Assembly (NCBI GenBank): GCA_977017575.1
Contig: CDRNVI010000058.1
Coordinates: 1-64,000 of the forward strand
Direction of reading: 5' to 3'
Origin: Paramoeba atlantica
Taxonomy: Eukaryota; Discosea
Length of the DNA stretch: 64,000 bases
The notes under the pieces are model-generated. The model had not been told where the DNA came from, made no database searches, and saw nothing but the letters and a program-made list of their open reading frames with translations. The position numbers and the translations under genes were made by a program. Shown piece after piece: positions 30,687 to 41,122 of the stretch; positions within the stretch are counted from its first letter, which is position 1, and each line of letters starts with the position of its first letter.

Positions 30687-31154
30687 TACTTTCGATGCCA
30701 ATTACTTCAAGGACCGAAGAAGCATGAAGAAAAAGAAACCTCAAATGTAGACGAGGAGGTAATATGAACTATCTTAATAACACAAGATCAAACCTATCAA
30801 AGTATAAATTCACATGTTTCGTAATAGAAAGATAATTTACTTTTATCTTATCCACAAGAACGTGATTAAAATGAAAATAGAGCATATTTATTGCCAAACT
30901 TGGACTCCTCTACTATCACTTCAGGATACAAAAAAACGAGATGCTAACTGTTAACCTTTCTACAAATTACCAAAATCAAGAGCACACGATCGCCAAAGGC
31001 TAAAAAAAGAGAATAAGAGCAAAGTGAATTAGTCATAAAACTCATAATGTATGCCAACATCAAAGTACACAATTCATATATTAAAAGCACGGAATTCAGC
31101 ATTCTGAATACATGCGCATTTCTCTTTTTACTACTAATCTCGAAATCTAATACT
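30687..31154. other. Intergenic, nothing recognised
   Basis: AT-rich spacer of about 470 bp. A 92-codon minus frame (30944-31222) overlaps the end of the next gene and has no recognisable features, so it is not called. Confidence 0.4.
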
Positions 31155-32483
31155 TCAATCGCTGTGACTTGACGATGTTTCTTCCAATTTATAATCGGTG
31201 GAAGATGCAGCCTCCTGCTCAATTTTACATTTTATAACTTTTTCCTTCAGTACAACGAGCACTTCCTGGGCTTGACTTGTTGTGCGTGGGTAATCCATTT
31301 TCAATTGTTCAAAGGAAACAATGCGGTGAAGATCAATTCGGAGTGGTGCATCTTTTCCTTGTTGTGATTTTGTTACCTTTCCACCGGAGGATTTTTTTCG
31401 ACGGTTTGAAAACAACCAGTCGCTTTCGCCATTAGGCGAGGTGTCTTCTGAGACTGCAGTGCTCGGGCGATTAGTTTCTTGAGGCTTGCGATGTGCTTTT
31501 CCGATACTAAGTTTATCCTCAAGATAATAAATCAAAGAGTTGCAGAGATGGCGTTCCTTTTCATTCATATGCAAAGCCTCATCTTGTTCGTTTTTTTTCG
31601 CGCGGTCTTCCGATCTCTGTTGACGCAGTTTGTCCCTCTCAGCCTTTATGGCCTCGAGCTCTGTCATCCACGCCTCTCGCTTCGATCGGTACTCTTCTTC
31701 TTCCTTCTTAAATTCTTCCCGAAGATCTTGCATCGCCTTGTAGGCCTCATTCATTTGCGTGCGAAGCTTGTCTCGCTTGCTGCGTAATTCTTTTACCTCC
31801 TTCCACGCACCTGTAGGTGCCGAAAGCGCATCTCTGGCTGCTTTTGCTTCATTCAATTTCGCTTTGTGTTCTTCAATACGCTTTGATATCTCGCGTGATT
31901 CGCGTAAATTTTCAATTTCTTTATCGCCGCACTGACTAATCTGCTCCTTCAGCGGCTCAACCTCCTTCAACTGCTCCTTGGCACTCTCCAACATCTTTCG
32001 GCGTCTCAGAAACTCCTTCTCCTGCTTCAAACTTCCATGGCCCTCTGTTTCCAACTTCTGCTCCATGTGCGCAATCGCGGAGTGAATATCCTCCACGTTC
32101 TTAAACGCATCCAACTCGCCGGTAAGCTTCTGAAGTTTACTACGCAAGTCGGCGCGAAGCTGTCGGGTCTCCTGTGTCGCCTTGGAGAGCTCGTAGTACT
32201 TCTCCCGTTCGCGTTGCATCAGCGCCTGCAGGTGACGAATCTCCCCGTTGTATTCCTGCTGCCTCTCGTAAAAGGAGCGGCGCTCTTCGTCACTCTCCAG
32301 TGCCCGCAGTCGCTCCGAGAGTGTACTCAGGCGCGCGCGAAATGCTGTCATCTCTTCCCGCGTGCGTGCGATCTTTGTGTCCAGTGCGGCCCGATTGGGT
32401 GGGGGTGGGGGTTTGGGGAGTGCGGGGAAACTTCGGGTTTGGGTTTTGTTGTCGCTTTTAGCGGGGAGGGGTGCCTCGGTCAT
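31155..32483 (-). CDS. BFR1-like coiled-coil protein
   Basis: A 442-residue, very charged protein. Residues about 35-300 form a long coiled coil with heptads of the BFR1 kind: ETRQLRADLRSKLQKLTGELDAFKNVEDIHSAIAHMEQKLE and SLKQEKEFLRRRKMLE. Yeast Bfr1 is an RNA-binding protein attached to polysomes and the ER and involved in ploidy and secretion. The first 30 residues are Pro-rich. The C-terminal third contains KLSIGKAHRK and a VSFEQLKMDYP segment. Assignment rests on the pattern and charge layout, so another coiled-coil protein remains possible. Confidence 0.65.
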   Translation of the reverse strand: MTEAPLPAKSDNKTQTRSFPALPKPPPPPNRAALDTKIARTREEMTAFRARLSTLSERLRALESDEERRSFYERQQEYNGEIRHLQALMQREREKYYELSKATQETRQLRADLRSKLQKLTGELDAFKNVEDIHSAIAHMEQKLETEGHGSLKQEKEFLRRRKMLESAKEQLKEVEPLKEQISQCGDKEIENLRESREISKRIEEHKAKLNEAKAARDALSAPTGAWKEVKELRSKRDKLRTQMNEAYKAMQDLREEFKKEEEEYRSKREAWMTELEAIKAERDKLRQQRSEDRAKKNEQDEALHMNEKERHLCNSLIYYLEDKLSIGKAHRKPQETNRPSTAVSEDTSPNGESDWLFSNRRKKSSGGKVTKSQQGKDAPLRIDLHRIVSFEQLKMDYPRTTSQAQEVLVVLKEKVIKCKIEQEAASSTDYKLEETSSSHSD

Positions 32484-32956
32484 GAACGTGGGAGAAAGTG
32501 AAAAAGAAGAGGTGTAGAAATGCCTGAGAGGTGTAAATTTTGAGATGAGAAAAAGAAAGAAAAGTTTTCTTCAGCGGTCAAAAATATATCGATGTGAAGG
32601 TAACGACTGAAAAGTAGGTAAAAATGAACTATAGAAGGTATTTTTGTCTTAAAATACAGGAATCCGTTGACTCGCTGACGTTGTTTGCGTATTTACAAGG
32701 TAAATACCTTGCACGGAAGCATTACTATCGAAGAATTTCAAGAAGCTCACTGACCAAAGATGTAAACCTAAAAAAGAAATTAAATTGCTACTAAAGCATC
32801 TGAGGCTTTATAAGAACAGAAAAAGAGCAAAGCAAAGCTTCAAAACTCCCTTATTAATAGTTAAAAATATTATCTTCCGACAGAAACAAAAAAGGACGAA
32901 ATGTGAAGACCAAAATTCTTCATCGTACATCAGACTCAATACTTCCTTAACGATAA
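32484..32956. other. Intergenic, nothing recognised
   Basis: About 470 bp, AT-rich. A small plus frame (32785-32985) is Lys/Arg-rich and not supported. Confidence 0.4.
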
Positions 32957-35272
32957 TCAAAGATGGTTGTCCGCGTAGTTTATGACGTCCTTCGGTCTAC
33001 AACGCAGTTCTGCTTGCAGCAAAGTCCAGAAAGAAGGAGAAGTCGCCTTGTCAAGATCTTTGTGAAGAGCCGAATCTAATATTTTATCACACGCATTATT
33101 GACCTTTTGAATTTCGTGCATAATATTTTTGGCAGCAATCAGATCCACTTGACAGCCTTCAATAAATTTTATCGACGGCAGTGACTCAAGAAGTGGAGCG
33201 TCGCAGAGCTTTACTCCTCGTCCGAACATGGAAGAATCAACGCAATGATCCCATTGCAGTGGATACACAAGTACTGTTTTCTTATCGGTTATATGCACAA
33301 TAATATTATTTACTTGAAGATTTCCATGAAGAATTCTTTCACCGGACAAATTTCTGAGAAAAGAAAAGAGACGTGATAGAACAGATTCCAGAACGATTTC
33401 CGAGGTATCTTGTTTCACAAAATCCCGCAAAGAAAAGAGCTTACCACTGAATTCCCATATCGTATAACCGATTCTCTCGTCTGGGAGTTCGAAATAGTTG
33501 AGTGATTTCACAGGAAGATCGGTTCGATGAATGGCAGCTTGACTACGCGCAGTTTCACAAGTATCGCTCCACAACCATTTATACAAGACGTAGTGAGCAC
33601 CGGTTCCCATTTTCGTAGCGAAATGTAATGTGCGTCCATCTCTGTCGGGATAGTTTTGATAAATTGTGTACTTTTCATTTTTAATCACTACTTCCGTAGG
33701 AGTCCGCTCGTTCGGAGAAATATGAAATTCACCAGGTAAAACGACAAAGCGCTGTGAGGGTTCCATGCGCGAACAAAATGCCTGTTCTACTTTGTCTTTT
33801 ACAGAACGAATACTTAAAGAACCATCCGCTGTGACCGAAATCAGACCGAGCTTCGACTCTACAGTTTCCATGGTTTTATTAAGAGCGATAGGCCTTTCCA
33901 AAGAAGGGGGTTGAAGTTGGATATTGGCACTACGCAAGTGTACGCCAGCCGTTGTACCGCCCATTTCATATTTTCTGTCTTCTGGACGAGATTCCGAAAT
34001 GGGGCTACCCTTAATGCTTTCCAGAGGTTGTGATGCCCCGGGAGTAGATCTCCCTGAATAAACACTAGCGTCCTCAAGAATATTACTACACTCATCATGA
34101 AGTTCCACGATATCGCTTCCTTTGTGCTTCATACCGTTTTGTTCATCAAGTATTCCGGCATGGTCTTGACTGCCATTAAGGCTACCCCCAAAATCATTTA
34201 CGCGCTTTTCAGAATGGACACGATCAGGCCTCTGAGCACTGGACATACTAACGGGACTGCTTAGTCGACATTTACTAACGTCCTCATACTCTGTTTTTAT
34301 AGATTTGCTATGCGATAAATGTGAAGGAGAAAGGTAATCATATTTTCTCTGTTCTGCGGCTGCTCCGAACACACGAATCGTGTCACGCACAGGGGCGGTG
34401 TTTTCAGCTCCTTCGTTTCGTTCTTCCTGTGAATTCTTAATGTTGTCGGCCAGAACTGCTGAATGAGAAATGCTGTAGACTGTGGATGCTGTAGGCCGAG
34501 GCATCGCGCCCTCTCTAACCTCCGATCCAACATCCTGGTGCAGTAGAGAGTCGAAGGGTGTTTCGTTTATCCCCTTGACACCCACGGGAGATTTTAATAC
34601 GTTTGGTGTCACTGGAGTTGGAGAGGAAAGAGGCGATGGCTGTTCTGACCGGCCCTCTAAAGTTTTTTTAGATTTTGGCAATCTTGGAGACATATGCTTT
34701 TCTTGATTCCGATTCTTTTTGCGACTTGGAGAGTTAATTAAATTCGAGAAGGTTTCAATGTTTCCTGCATTCATCTTGTTCTCGGTGCTTTCAGAATGTG
34801 CATTTTTGACAGGACTCAGGCGCCTCTTCTGGGCTCGTTCATTCTGTGTGACATCACTTTTGATAACGTCCTGCGGTTGTTGAAGTGCGACATATTGTGA
34901 CTGAGGCGGAATAGGAGAAGTACCACGCGATACAAGGCGAGAAAAAGAAACTCGAGGTCGTGGAGGAGTATCATTCTGAGACTCTGACGAGTAAAGTTCC
35001 CTGGCAACCTCACTCGAAGAATTTCCAACACTATTTTTGCCCGCGGCATTCAAAAAATACCGCATCCGCTGCGTGGGTACGTGTAGTGCGCACTGATGCT
35101 CACTATCCCAATAAGGAAACGGAGTGACAAGTGTTTTACCCGGCTTGCTCGGCTGGGGATTTATCCTTCGTTTGGTTGCCGCATCTATATCTTCCTCTCG
35201 CGTAAGAAGAAGTAACCGTGTTTGGTCTCCCATGCGAGGGCGTAGAGCCGCTAGAATAGAATCACAGGACAT
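32957..35272 (-). CDS. Large protein with degenerate kinase-like C-terminal domain
   Basis: 771 residues. The first 480 are Ser/Pro/Asn-rich and mostly disordered. From about residue 490 to the end the sequence behaves like a kinase C-lobe: IGYTIWEFSGKLFSLRDFV (hinge-like), VLSRLFSFLRNLSGERILHGNLQVNNIIV (catalytic-loop-like), VDLIAAKNIMHEI. The catalytic Asp is Asn-Leu here (HGNLQVNN instead of HGDLKxxN), and no DFG follows, so it should be a pseudokinase. The arrangement recalls the Bub1/BubR1 spindle-checkpoint family, whose tail kinase domain is inactive in several lineages, but no TPR/Mad3 region is seen at the N terminus. The family name is only a suggestion. Confidence 0.6.
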   Translation of the reverse strand: MSCDSILAALRPRMGDQTRLLLLTREEDIDAATKRRINPQPSKPGKTLVTPFPYWDSEHQCALHVPTQRMRYFLNAAGKNSVGNSSSEVARELYSSESQNDTPPRPRVSFSRLVSRGTSPIPPQSQYVALQQPQDVIKSDVTQNERAQKRRLSPVKNAHSESTENKMNAGNIETFSNLINSPSRKKNRNQEKHMSPRLPKSKKTLEGRSEQPSPLSSPTPVTPNVLKSPVGVKGINETPFDSLLHQDVGSEVREGAMPRPTASTVYSISHSAVLADNIKNSQEERNEGAENTAPVRDTIRVFGAAAEQRKYDYLSPSHLSHSKSIKTEYEDVSKCRLSSPVSMSSAQRPDRVHSEKRVNDFGGSLNGSQDHAGILDEQNGMKHKGSDIVELHDECSNILEDASVYSGRSTPGASQPLESIKGSPISESRPEDRKYEMGGTTAGVHLRSANIQLQPPSLERPIALNKTMETVESKLGLISVTADGSLSIRSVKDKVEQAFCSRMEPSQRFVVLPGEFHISPNERTPTEVVIKNEKYTIYQNYPDRDGRTLHFATKMGTGAHYVLYKWLWSDTCETARSQAAIHRTDLPVKSLNYFELPDERIGYTIWEFSGKLFSLRDFVKQDTSEIVLESVLSRLFSFLRNLSGERILHGNLQVNNIIVHITDKKTVLVYPLQWDHCVDSSMFGRGVKLCDAPLLESLPSIKFIEGCQVDLIAAKNIMHEIQKVNNACDKILDSALHKDLDKATSPSFWTLLQAELRCRPKDVINYADNHL

Positions 35273-35516
35273 GCGACTGTAGCATAAAAAATTGTAACCC
35301 TATTCCACAATCTATTCCATCATTTATGATTGTACTCATGAATATCAAAACATTAGTGAGATTCAAAGCTTATAAAATCCGTCTATACATGTAAATGAGA
35401 CATGCAAGACCTCAGCATAAAGAACGTGTTTGAGGGCCAAACTCAAGAAAATCTCCGAAAGGAAAACCCACACACCATTAGAAACCAAAAGTTTGAATGC
35501 TTTGAGACACAAAAAC

Positions 35517-36491
35517 TTATGGTGTGGATTTCTTCTCTCGCAAAGTCTCTACGAGATTCTGAGGCAACTGCTTATTTTGGTACAACGTTTGCATCTCCTC
35601 CACCGTGACATTCTCAGGTCGAATCCATGACCGGGTCCTGAGATAGCGTACCGCACGTTCCTGTGCTACCTCATCCACAGTATGAGGCTGTGACGGGTGG
35701 GAGGCAATCCACAACGCGTGCATCAGCCTTGGATCCCGCAGCCCCTCCTCCAGTTGCTGAGGATTCAAATGACTAAGGTCCGGGTGGTGCACGCGGTAAT
35801 AAAGTGGTGCCTCCTCCAGACTCTTTTTCTCCATCTCTACCCACTGCTCCCAGTGTTGCTTGGTATACTCCTCACACTTTTTTTTATACTCCGTCTCTGT
35901 GATTCCATACACAGGGCTTGACGGGCAATCTACCCCGAGAACACAAACCCCCATCGTACGACACTGTGCCACGAGACGCCGCACCCTCATCTCAATCGGA
36001 GGGTAGTGTGGGTTTCCCCACTCCACTGCCTTCTGCTTTGCGATCTCATACAGCATCTCGAGGGTAATGTAACACACCCATTTTTTCGGATCCGTCTCTC
36101 TTCGTTTTTTGCGAATCGCTCGCAGAATGTACCACGCAGAGGGAGGGCCATCGATGCGCCACTGGAATGACTTGTCCTCATAGACTTGAATCCGGCACAG
36201 AATTTCAATGTCCTCACGAAAGACGGGTTTGGTTCGATCGTTAAACGTTTTTACAAAATCCATGGGCTTGACGCCGAGTTGGGTTAAGTCTTGCCCGAGC
36301 GGGGGACCGGTGGTGGCGCGTCCGGGTTTTAGAAAGTAGCGGTAGTTCGCAATCACTTTACGTGGAGGCTCGGGGTGGGGTGCGAAGTTGTCGCGAAATT
36401 TTTGCTCCAGAGCTTTGGGAAGATATCGGTTGCTACCGGGACGAATGTCTACAGTAGACAATCTTTTTTGTTGGGTGACAGATCTTTGCAT
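35517..36491 (-). CDS. Mitochondrial ribosomal protein uL11m with C-terminal extension
   Basis: The core (about residues 45-190) is ribosomal protein L11: FLKPGRATTGPPLGQDLTQLGVKPMDFVKTFNDRT, then LEMLYEIAKQKA and VRRLVAQCRTMGVCVLGVD. uL11 forms the base of the stalk of the large subunit. The start ATG at 36489-36491 is followed by a Arg/Lys/Ser/Gln-rich leader (MQRSVTQQKRLSTVDIR), fitting import into mitochondria. About 130 residues after the core (WEQWVEMEKKSLEEAPLYY...) are not part of bacterial L11 and make the protein 324 residues, roughly twice the usual length. A plastid location is less likely because the sequence is far from bacterial-type plastid L11. Confidence 0.88.
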   Translation of the reverse strand: MQRSVTQQKRLSTVDIRPGSNRYLPKALEQKFRDNFAPHPEPPRKVIANYRYFLKPGRATTGPPLGQDLTQLGVKPMDFVKTFNDRTKPVFREDIEILCRIQVYEDKSFQWRIDGPPSAWYILRAIRKKRRETDPKKWVCYITLEMLYEIAKQKAVEWGNPHYPPIEMRVRRLVAQCRTMGVCVLGVDCPSSPVYGITETEYKKKCEEYTKQHWEQWVEMEKKSLEEAPLYYRVHHPDLSHLNPQQLEEGLRDPRLMHALWIASHPSQPHTVDEVAQERAVRYLRTRSWIRPENVTVEEMQTLYQNKQLPQNLVETLREKKSTP

Positions 36492-36640
36492 GTGGAGGAA
36501 GCGATATTTCAAAAAGTTTTGGATAAAATGTTTAAGATAAGTAAAGTAAGATCACATGCGACAAGGTTCTGTGAAGAAAATATGGCTTTGTAGATAGTAT
36601 TCTCACCACTTAGGAGCGCGCACGAAAAGGGTTCTTTATT

Positions 36641-37456
36641 TTACGATGACACATTTTCGATTTTGGTGCCACGAATGGAAACTAAACTTGAAGAAGAGTA
36701 ATCCACAATACCATGAAGCTCAGAATTCCCGTGCAGAGCAAGGGTTTCTAGTCTTGGAGGAAGATTATCGAACTGAACCAAACCTGAAAAACAATTGTTC
36801 TTGCAGCTCAGAACTTCAAGGGACACGGGCAAGTGCTGCAAATCAAGATTTCCGGTGAACTTGTTGTCGTGCAATACGAGTACGGTCATAATTTGGGGCA
36901 AAACGTCGAGGACTATATCGCCAGAAAGCGTATTAGATGAAAATTCTCTAAGAGAAGGCGGTAAAAGCGTCAGATCTACATTTCCTTCGAAGCGATTTTT
37001 ATTGAAATTCGCGTGCTCCAAAGTGCATGGCAAACGTGTTAGGTCTAGTCCCCCATCAAATTTGTTATGACCAATTTTTAGAATGTTGAGATTTGAGGGC
37101 AAGAGATCCAATTGTACCGGTCCGGATAACTCATTACGACCTATGTCGAGTGAACGTATTGTTTGGGGTAAAAACTCAAAGCCGAATGAGCACTCGTGAA
37201 ATTCAAATAATGAAAGATCTTTAAAGCTCCAGTGTATGTCTTCAACGTGCATGTCTTGATCACATGTCACACCGTTCCACTCACATGCAGATGTCGATGC
37301 ATTCCAGGAGCGATGTGGATTTTCAATGTTGCGAACAACTCGTTCTAATTCATATTCCTGGGGTAAGTTCGCTCCTCGTACCTTACTTGGAAGTCTACAC
37401 GGGACTCTGACAATGTCAGATGCATGAAAACAGGAATGGAAAAGGATGTCCACCAT
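36641..37456 (-). CDS. Leucine-rich repeat protein
   Basis: 271 residues. An N-terminal cap (SWNASTSACEWNGVTCD near residue 50-65) resembles the plant LRR N-terminal domain. About seven repeats follow, of the form LPxxLxxLxLxxNxFxGxLDL, 22-24 residues each. This short style, with LP before the strand and LDL after, is common in protist and algal LRR proteins. No signal peptide is evident (MVDILFHSCFHASDIV) and no membrane segment or kinase follows. A protein-binding role is all that can be inferred. Confidence 0.8.
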   Translation of the reverse strand: MVDILFHSCFHASDIVRVPCRLPSKVRGANLPQEYELERVVRNIENPHRSWNASTSACEWNGVTCDQDMHVEDIHWSFKDLSLFEFHECSFGFEFLPQTIRSLDIGRNELSGPVQLDLLPSNLNILKIGHNKFDGGLDLTRLPCTLEHANFNKNRFEGNVDLTLLPPSLREFSSNTLSGDIVLDVLPQIMTVLVLHDNKFTGNLDLQHLPVSLEVLSCKNNCFSGLVQFDNLPPRLETLALHGNSELHGIVDYSSSSLVSIRGTKIENVSS

Positions 37457-38513
37457 AAAAGTTCTGAGTAGCTGTAAAAAATTAGGAGAAACGTTGGTTA
37501 GGAACCGCCTTTCTTCGTTTTTTGTATTTAATTTTTAGGGGTAACACGATGAATATTTCAATTATTGACGTGAAAAATGTTGAATGTTTTGTTTGCTATT
37601 GTCGACAACAAATAAAAGTTCAAAAAAATAAAATTTCCGCGCCTTGTAAACGAAAGTCTCGGTGAAAGTTTCTCGGTGAAAGTCTGGATGCGTGAATTGA
37701 AGGCGCGTATCATATTGAGAATCGCGGTGATTCGATCACCCCAAGTCAGCCCCAGCTCATTTCTTTTACTTCTTTGTCCCTTACTAGGACTAGTAAACTC
37801 GCTAATGTTGCCTTATGTGGTGTACGTGCTTGCCCCGGGAAAAAGTGGACATCTAGTTTTGAAGCAAGTTCTTTAAAGCAAGGGAAGGACTCGTCCTTTT
37901 TGAAAGGTTTCAGGTTCGTGGACATTGTTTCACCATTTTCCTAGTTGGGCCACCACCCCATTGCACCCCTTTGGGCCACCACCCTTGCACGGCGGCCTGT
38001 CGAAATGCCGTACCGAGGTCATCCAAGAGGCAATGCGCAGCACCTTCAGCCTCTGGTTGAAGCGAGAATCCCCTGAATGGGATGAGAAAACTATAGGCTT
38101 GTGAGCAAACAGGCAGACGACGTCATATGCGTACGTCTGTCTGGTCGTTATTACTCTACAGGTATTGCCCCGTATAGATATATACAGGGCATATATAAAG
38201 ATCTTATATATATCATATATAGTATATATGATATAAATAAATTTATTATATGTATATATTATATACATCTGAGCATTGCCCCTCTGTACAGCCCCCTCCC
38301 CCCATGAAAACCATTTTCATCAATTTTACGTTTGGTTAAATAATCAGAGCGATACGTGTGTAACATAAAAAAAGGACCTTTATAAGTGTTCGTCATACCT
38401 TTCGCACTCGAATTTGCTCCAAAAAATGTGACAGGAGTTTTCTAAAAGACACGGTATGCGTCGGTATTGTAGAAAAATTCTGTATTCATTACGTGAGTGT
38501 TTATTTCCCACAC
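37457..38513. other. Long spacer with AT-rich palindromic tract
   Basis: The largest gap inside the first two thirds of the gene block. 37950-38090 contains a GGGCCACCACCC duplication and GC-richer DNA that may be a degraded element. At 38160-38190 the near-palindrome GCCCCGTATA / TATACAGGGC begins an (AT)-rich region of TATATA steps to 38270. No coding frame is convincing. Confidence 0.45.
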
Positions 38514-40721
38514 TCATGTCTCACAAAGATACATATTCTGAAACACGTATCGCGAGAGTGCTCTGATAAGGGGGTATGGCAAGTGATCTCTTATCATTTC
38601 AGTAGTAACAAGTATCTGGTTGTACTCCTCAGTACTTACCCTTCTTGCAGTGTAGAGAGTGTCGTATGAAAGTGGAGAAGAATTCACCATTAAGAAACTT
38701 CCCCAGTTTGCACGTTCCCATTCTCGTTCTTGAATGCCAAATGATTTGAAGCGATCGCTTTTTTCCGCAATCTTGTCAAGCTGGAGCATATTATCGGGAG
38801 GACACATTGGAAGATTTTCACCAGGAACCATATTTATAAGAGACTTCGCAAGAGCTTGAGATTCTGCTGAGGCATGTGTACACACGCCCAGATCATCCCC
38901 AAATGACTCTTCTGTGGCATTATACAAAAAGTTCGACTTGTGAGCTCTACAACACGTCAAGAGAATTTGATACTTTACGCATGCAGCGTGAGAGATAGCA
39001 ACAATGAGTTGCCTTTGTAATCTATTCACAGTCGACTGACTTAGGCGAGGGACAATATCTTTCCCGAAAGAGACGGCCTTGACGTATGAACTCGCGTGTC
39101 TTGCGAGCACTGGACTTAAGAGACCGCCAGGGGGAGCAAAGGCAAGTGCAGTGACACGAGATGCTAGTAATGGATATCGCTGTCGTAATACAGTTGCAAT
39201 AAGAGTAGCCACTCCGGCACCCAGTGAATGACCCAATACCACAATTTTGTATCCGCAATATGGAAATTCACTCATTATTTGGTGAAGTATCCCGGCATCC
39301 TCCAATACCTGTATCACATTATTTGCCGCTTTCAACATTCCGGAATGAGCATACGTATCAATAGTAGGCCAATGCTTTTCAATTTTCTCTTTTTTAAACT
39401 CAGGAATTTCAATAGGCTGTGATACCCCATTAATGGGACACTCCGCGGGCTGACAATAAACATCTGTGATACAATCCGCCAGGCTTGTCGTGCCTCGTAT
39501 GGCAATAATAATCTCCTTTCGACTCTTAAGCGTGGCGACATAAAAAGAAGGCAAGCATATGCGATTCCCAAACCAGCAGTACAGCACTTCACTGGGAGAC
39601 AGACCTGTGCAGGCAAGCATGGCGTTGATATCCATGGGGGAAACGGGTGACCTTGAGCGCACGCTTCCTGACAAGCAGGAAAATTTGGAATACACGAACT
39701 GTCGAAAAAGCGTCAAGGGAGCAAAAAAACCGTCCCTCCACCAATATAAAATCGAACCGTAGGCTCCAAGAAAGTATTTCACATATTCGTGCATGTCCCG
39801 TGCGTGCTGAATCAAAGGGTTGATCTCTTCATGCGACGGAGTTGTGGAGCCAAGTAAACCTTGCCGCCGTTGTAGTGCGTTGAGCAGAACGAGCCCTGCG
39901 GCAACATCCGAGGGAGAGACGTCCACGTCACGAAAAACCTCCAGTACGGCACTCGAGGCGTGATGGAGTGCGTCCACGTCCTCATCGAATCGTATCGACG
40001 ATGTCGCTTCCTGGGAAAGCGCATCATACCATAGCCAATGTAAAAATCGGACGCTGGGATGCCTCAACTTGGATGGCTGCATTTCTGTGGGAGCCACTTG
40101 AATCAAACTCATGGAGGACTTCCCGTGCCCGTAGAAGTTGACCCAAAGCAACATGTAGAATGCGGGAACGATAGAAAAGATTCCATTGCCAATAAGACAA
40201 AGTGTCATGAGGCGAGAGCACGAGCTATCATAGGTGGTTGTGTTCAAAGGTGAGAAGGACCATGACCGTAATACGCCGTACCACCCAAGTATGCCGCTCA
40301 ACACGATCAGGGGAAGAAGGAGATTCAGAAAGACCGGTACGAGGCGGCGTTTGGAGGGCTCGAAAGGAAGTCCACGCGAACTAAAAAATGTGAGCCCTAT
40401 AAAGCATAAGAACTGTCCAGCGATAAGAATACCACTGCATAAAAAATATGTCTTGATAGAATTGTCTAAAATGATACTGAGAGGCCGATGCTCACTAGTA
40501 TTCTCTGACTCTAGTGACGGAGAGAACGGAATTGAATTCCTCTCACGCGTATCAAAAAGTTGAGTTTGACCGAAATCCGACTGTAATTTTACATACGACA
40601 TAAAGAAGTTGAGAAAGAGACATAACCACACGAAGGAAAGTAAACCCATGAGTGCTCCGGGAAGGACGAAATCATCACACGAGATATTCCACCGTCGATG
40701 AAGCCAACGTAGTCTAGGCAT
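38514..40721 (-). CDS. Diacylglycerol-lipase-like class 3 lipase with four membrane segments
   Basis: 735 residues. Four hydrophobic helices lie near residues 20-45, 88-112, 130-152 and 170-196, followed by a cytosolic alpha/beta hydrolase domain of lipase class 3. The nucleophile motif GHSLGAG is near residue 495, preceded by IIAIRGTTSLADCITDVY (oxyanion strand) and followed by AFAPPGGLLSP and SFGKDIVPRLS with the probable catalytic Asp. This layout matches sn-1-specific diacylglycerol lipases, which release a free fatty acid and monoacylglycerol at membranes. The catalytic His cannot be placed with certainty. The start is the ATG at 40719-40721. Confidence 0.85.
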   Translation of the reverse strand: MPRLRWLHRRWNISCDDFVLPGALMGLLSFVWLCLFLNFFMSYVKLQSDFGQTQLFDTRERNSIPFSPSLESENTSEHRPLSIILDNSIKTYFLCSGILIAGQFLCFIGLTFFSSRGLPFEPSKRRLVPVFLNLLLPLIVLSGILGWYGVLRSWSFSPLNTTTYDSSCSRLMTLCLIGNGIFSIVPAFYMLLWVNFYGHGKSSMSLIQVAPTEMQPSKLRHPSVRFLHWLWYDALSQEATSSIRFDEDVDALHHASSAVLEVFRDVDVSPSDVAAGLVLLNALQRRQGLLGSTTPSHEEINPLIQHARDMHEYVKYFLGAYGSILYWWRDGFFAPLTLFRQFVYSKFSCLSGSVRSRSPVSPMDINAMLACTGLSPSEVLYCWFGNRICLPSFYVATLKSRKEIIIAIRGTTSLADCITDVYCQPAECPINGVSQPIEIPEFKKEKIEKHWPTIDTYAHSGMLKAANNVIQVLEDAGILHQIMSEFPYCGYKIVVLGHSLGAGVATLIATVLRQRYPLLASRVTALAFAPPGGLLSPVLARHASSYVKAVSFGKDIVPRLSQSTVNRLQRQLIVAISHAACVKYQILLTCCRAHKSNFLYNATEESFGDDLGVCTHASAESQALAKSLINMVPGENLPMCPPDNMLQLDKIAEKSDRFKSFGIQEREWERANWGSFLMVNSSPLSYDTLYTARRVSTEEYNQILVTTEMIRDHLPYPLIRALSRYVFQNMYLCET

Positions 40722-41122
40722 CGTAAATCCGTGTTAAAAGGTTGTGAAGAACTCAGCAGCGTCGAAATATACGATTCTTTTTGTGCTCAAACAATGATTC
40801 TGATACTTGAAGATTCATACCTAAAAATGTTTAATTAATTCTTGCACTTCTTTCTTTCGCTATGCAAACGTGCCTAGCTTTGCCCCAAATAGAGTGAACA
40901 AAGTGAGAATAGCGTTCGACGTTTTAGTAGATTTAATACCTCATTGATTATCTAGAATATACAGACTGTACTAGAGCGAATGAAACGTATTGTGCGTATT
41001 GTACACCAGAACGCATACGATAAACTTTGTAGAATAAGTCTACAATATACAGGTAGAAAAATTTTAATCCAAGAAAAAGTAACTGCCAACCATCACACTG
41101 ACTTTGGGAATCTAGAGCAATC
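40722..41122. other. Intergenic, nothing recognised
   Basis: About 400 bp, AT-rich. A short minus frame (40948-41166) overlaps the 3' end of the next gene and has no support. Confidence 0.4.

Noticed and set aside
30944-31222. 92-codon minus frame with hydrophobic stretches
   Set aside because: Overlaps the 3' end of the BFR1-like gene in another frame and has no family features.
38190-38275. Replication origin or centromere-like AT tract
   Set aside because: Only about 90 bp of TATATA-type sequence; nothing beyond composition supports a function.
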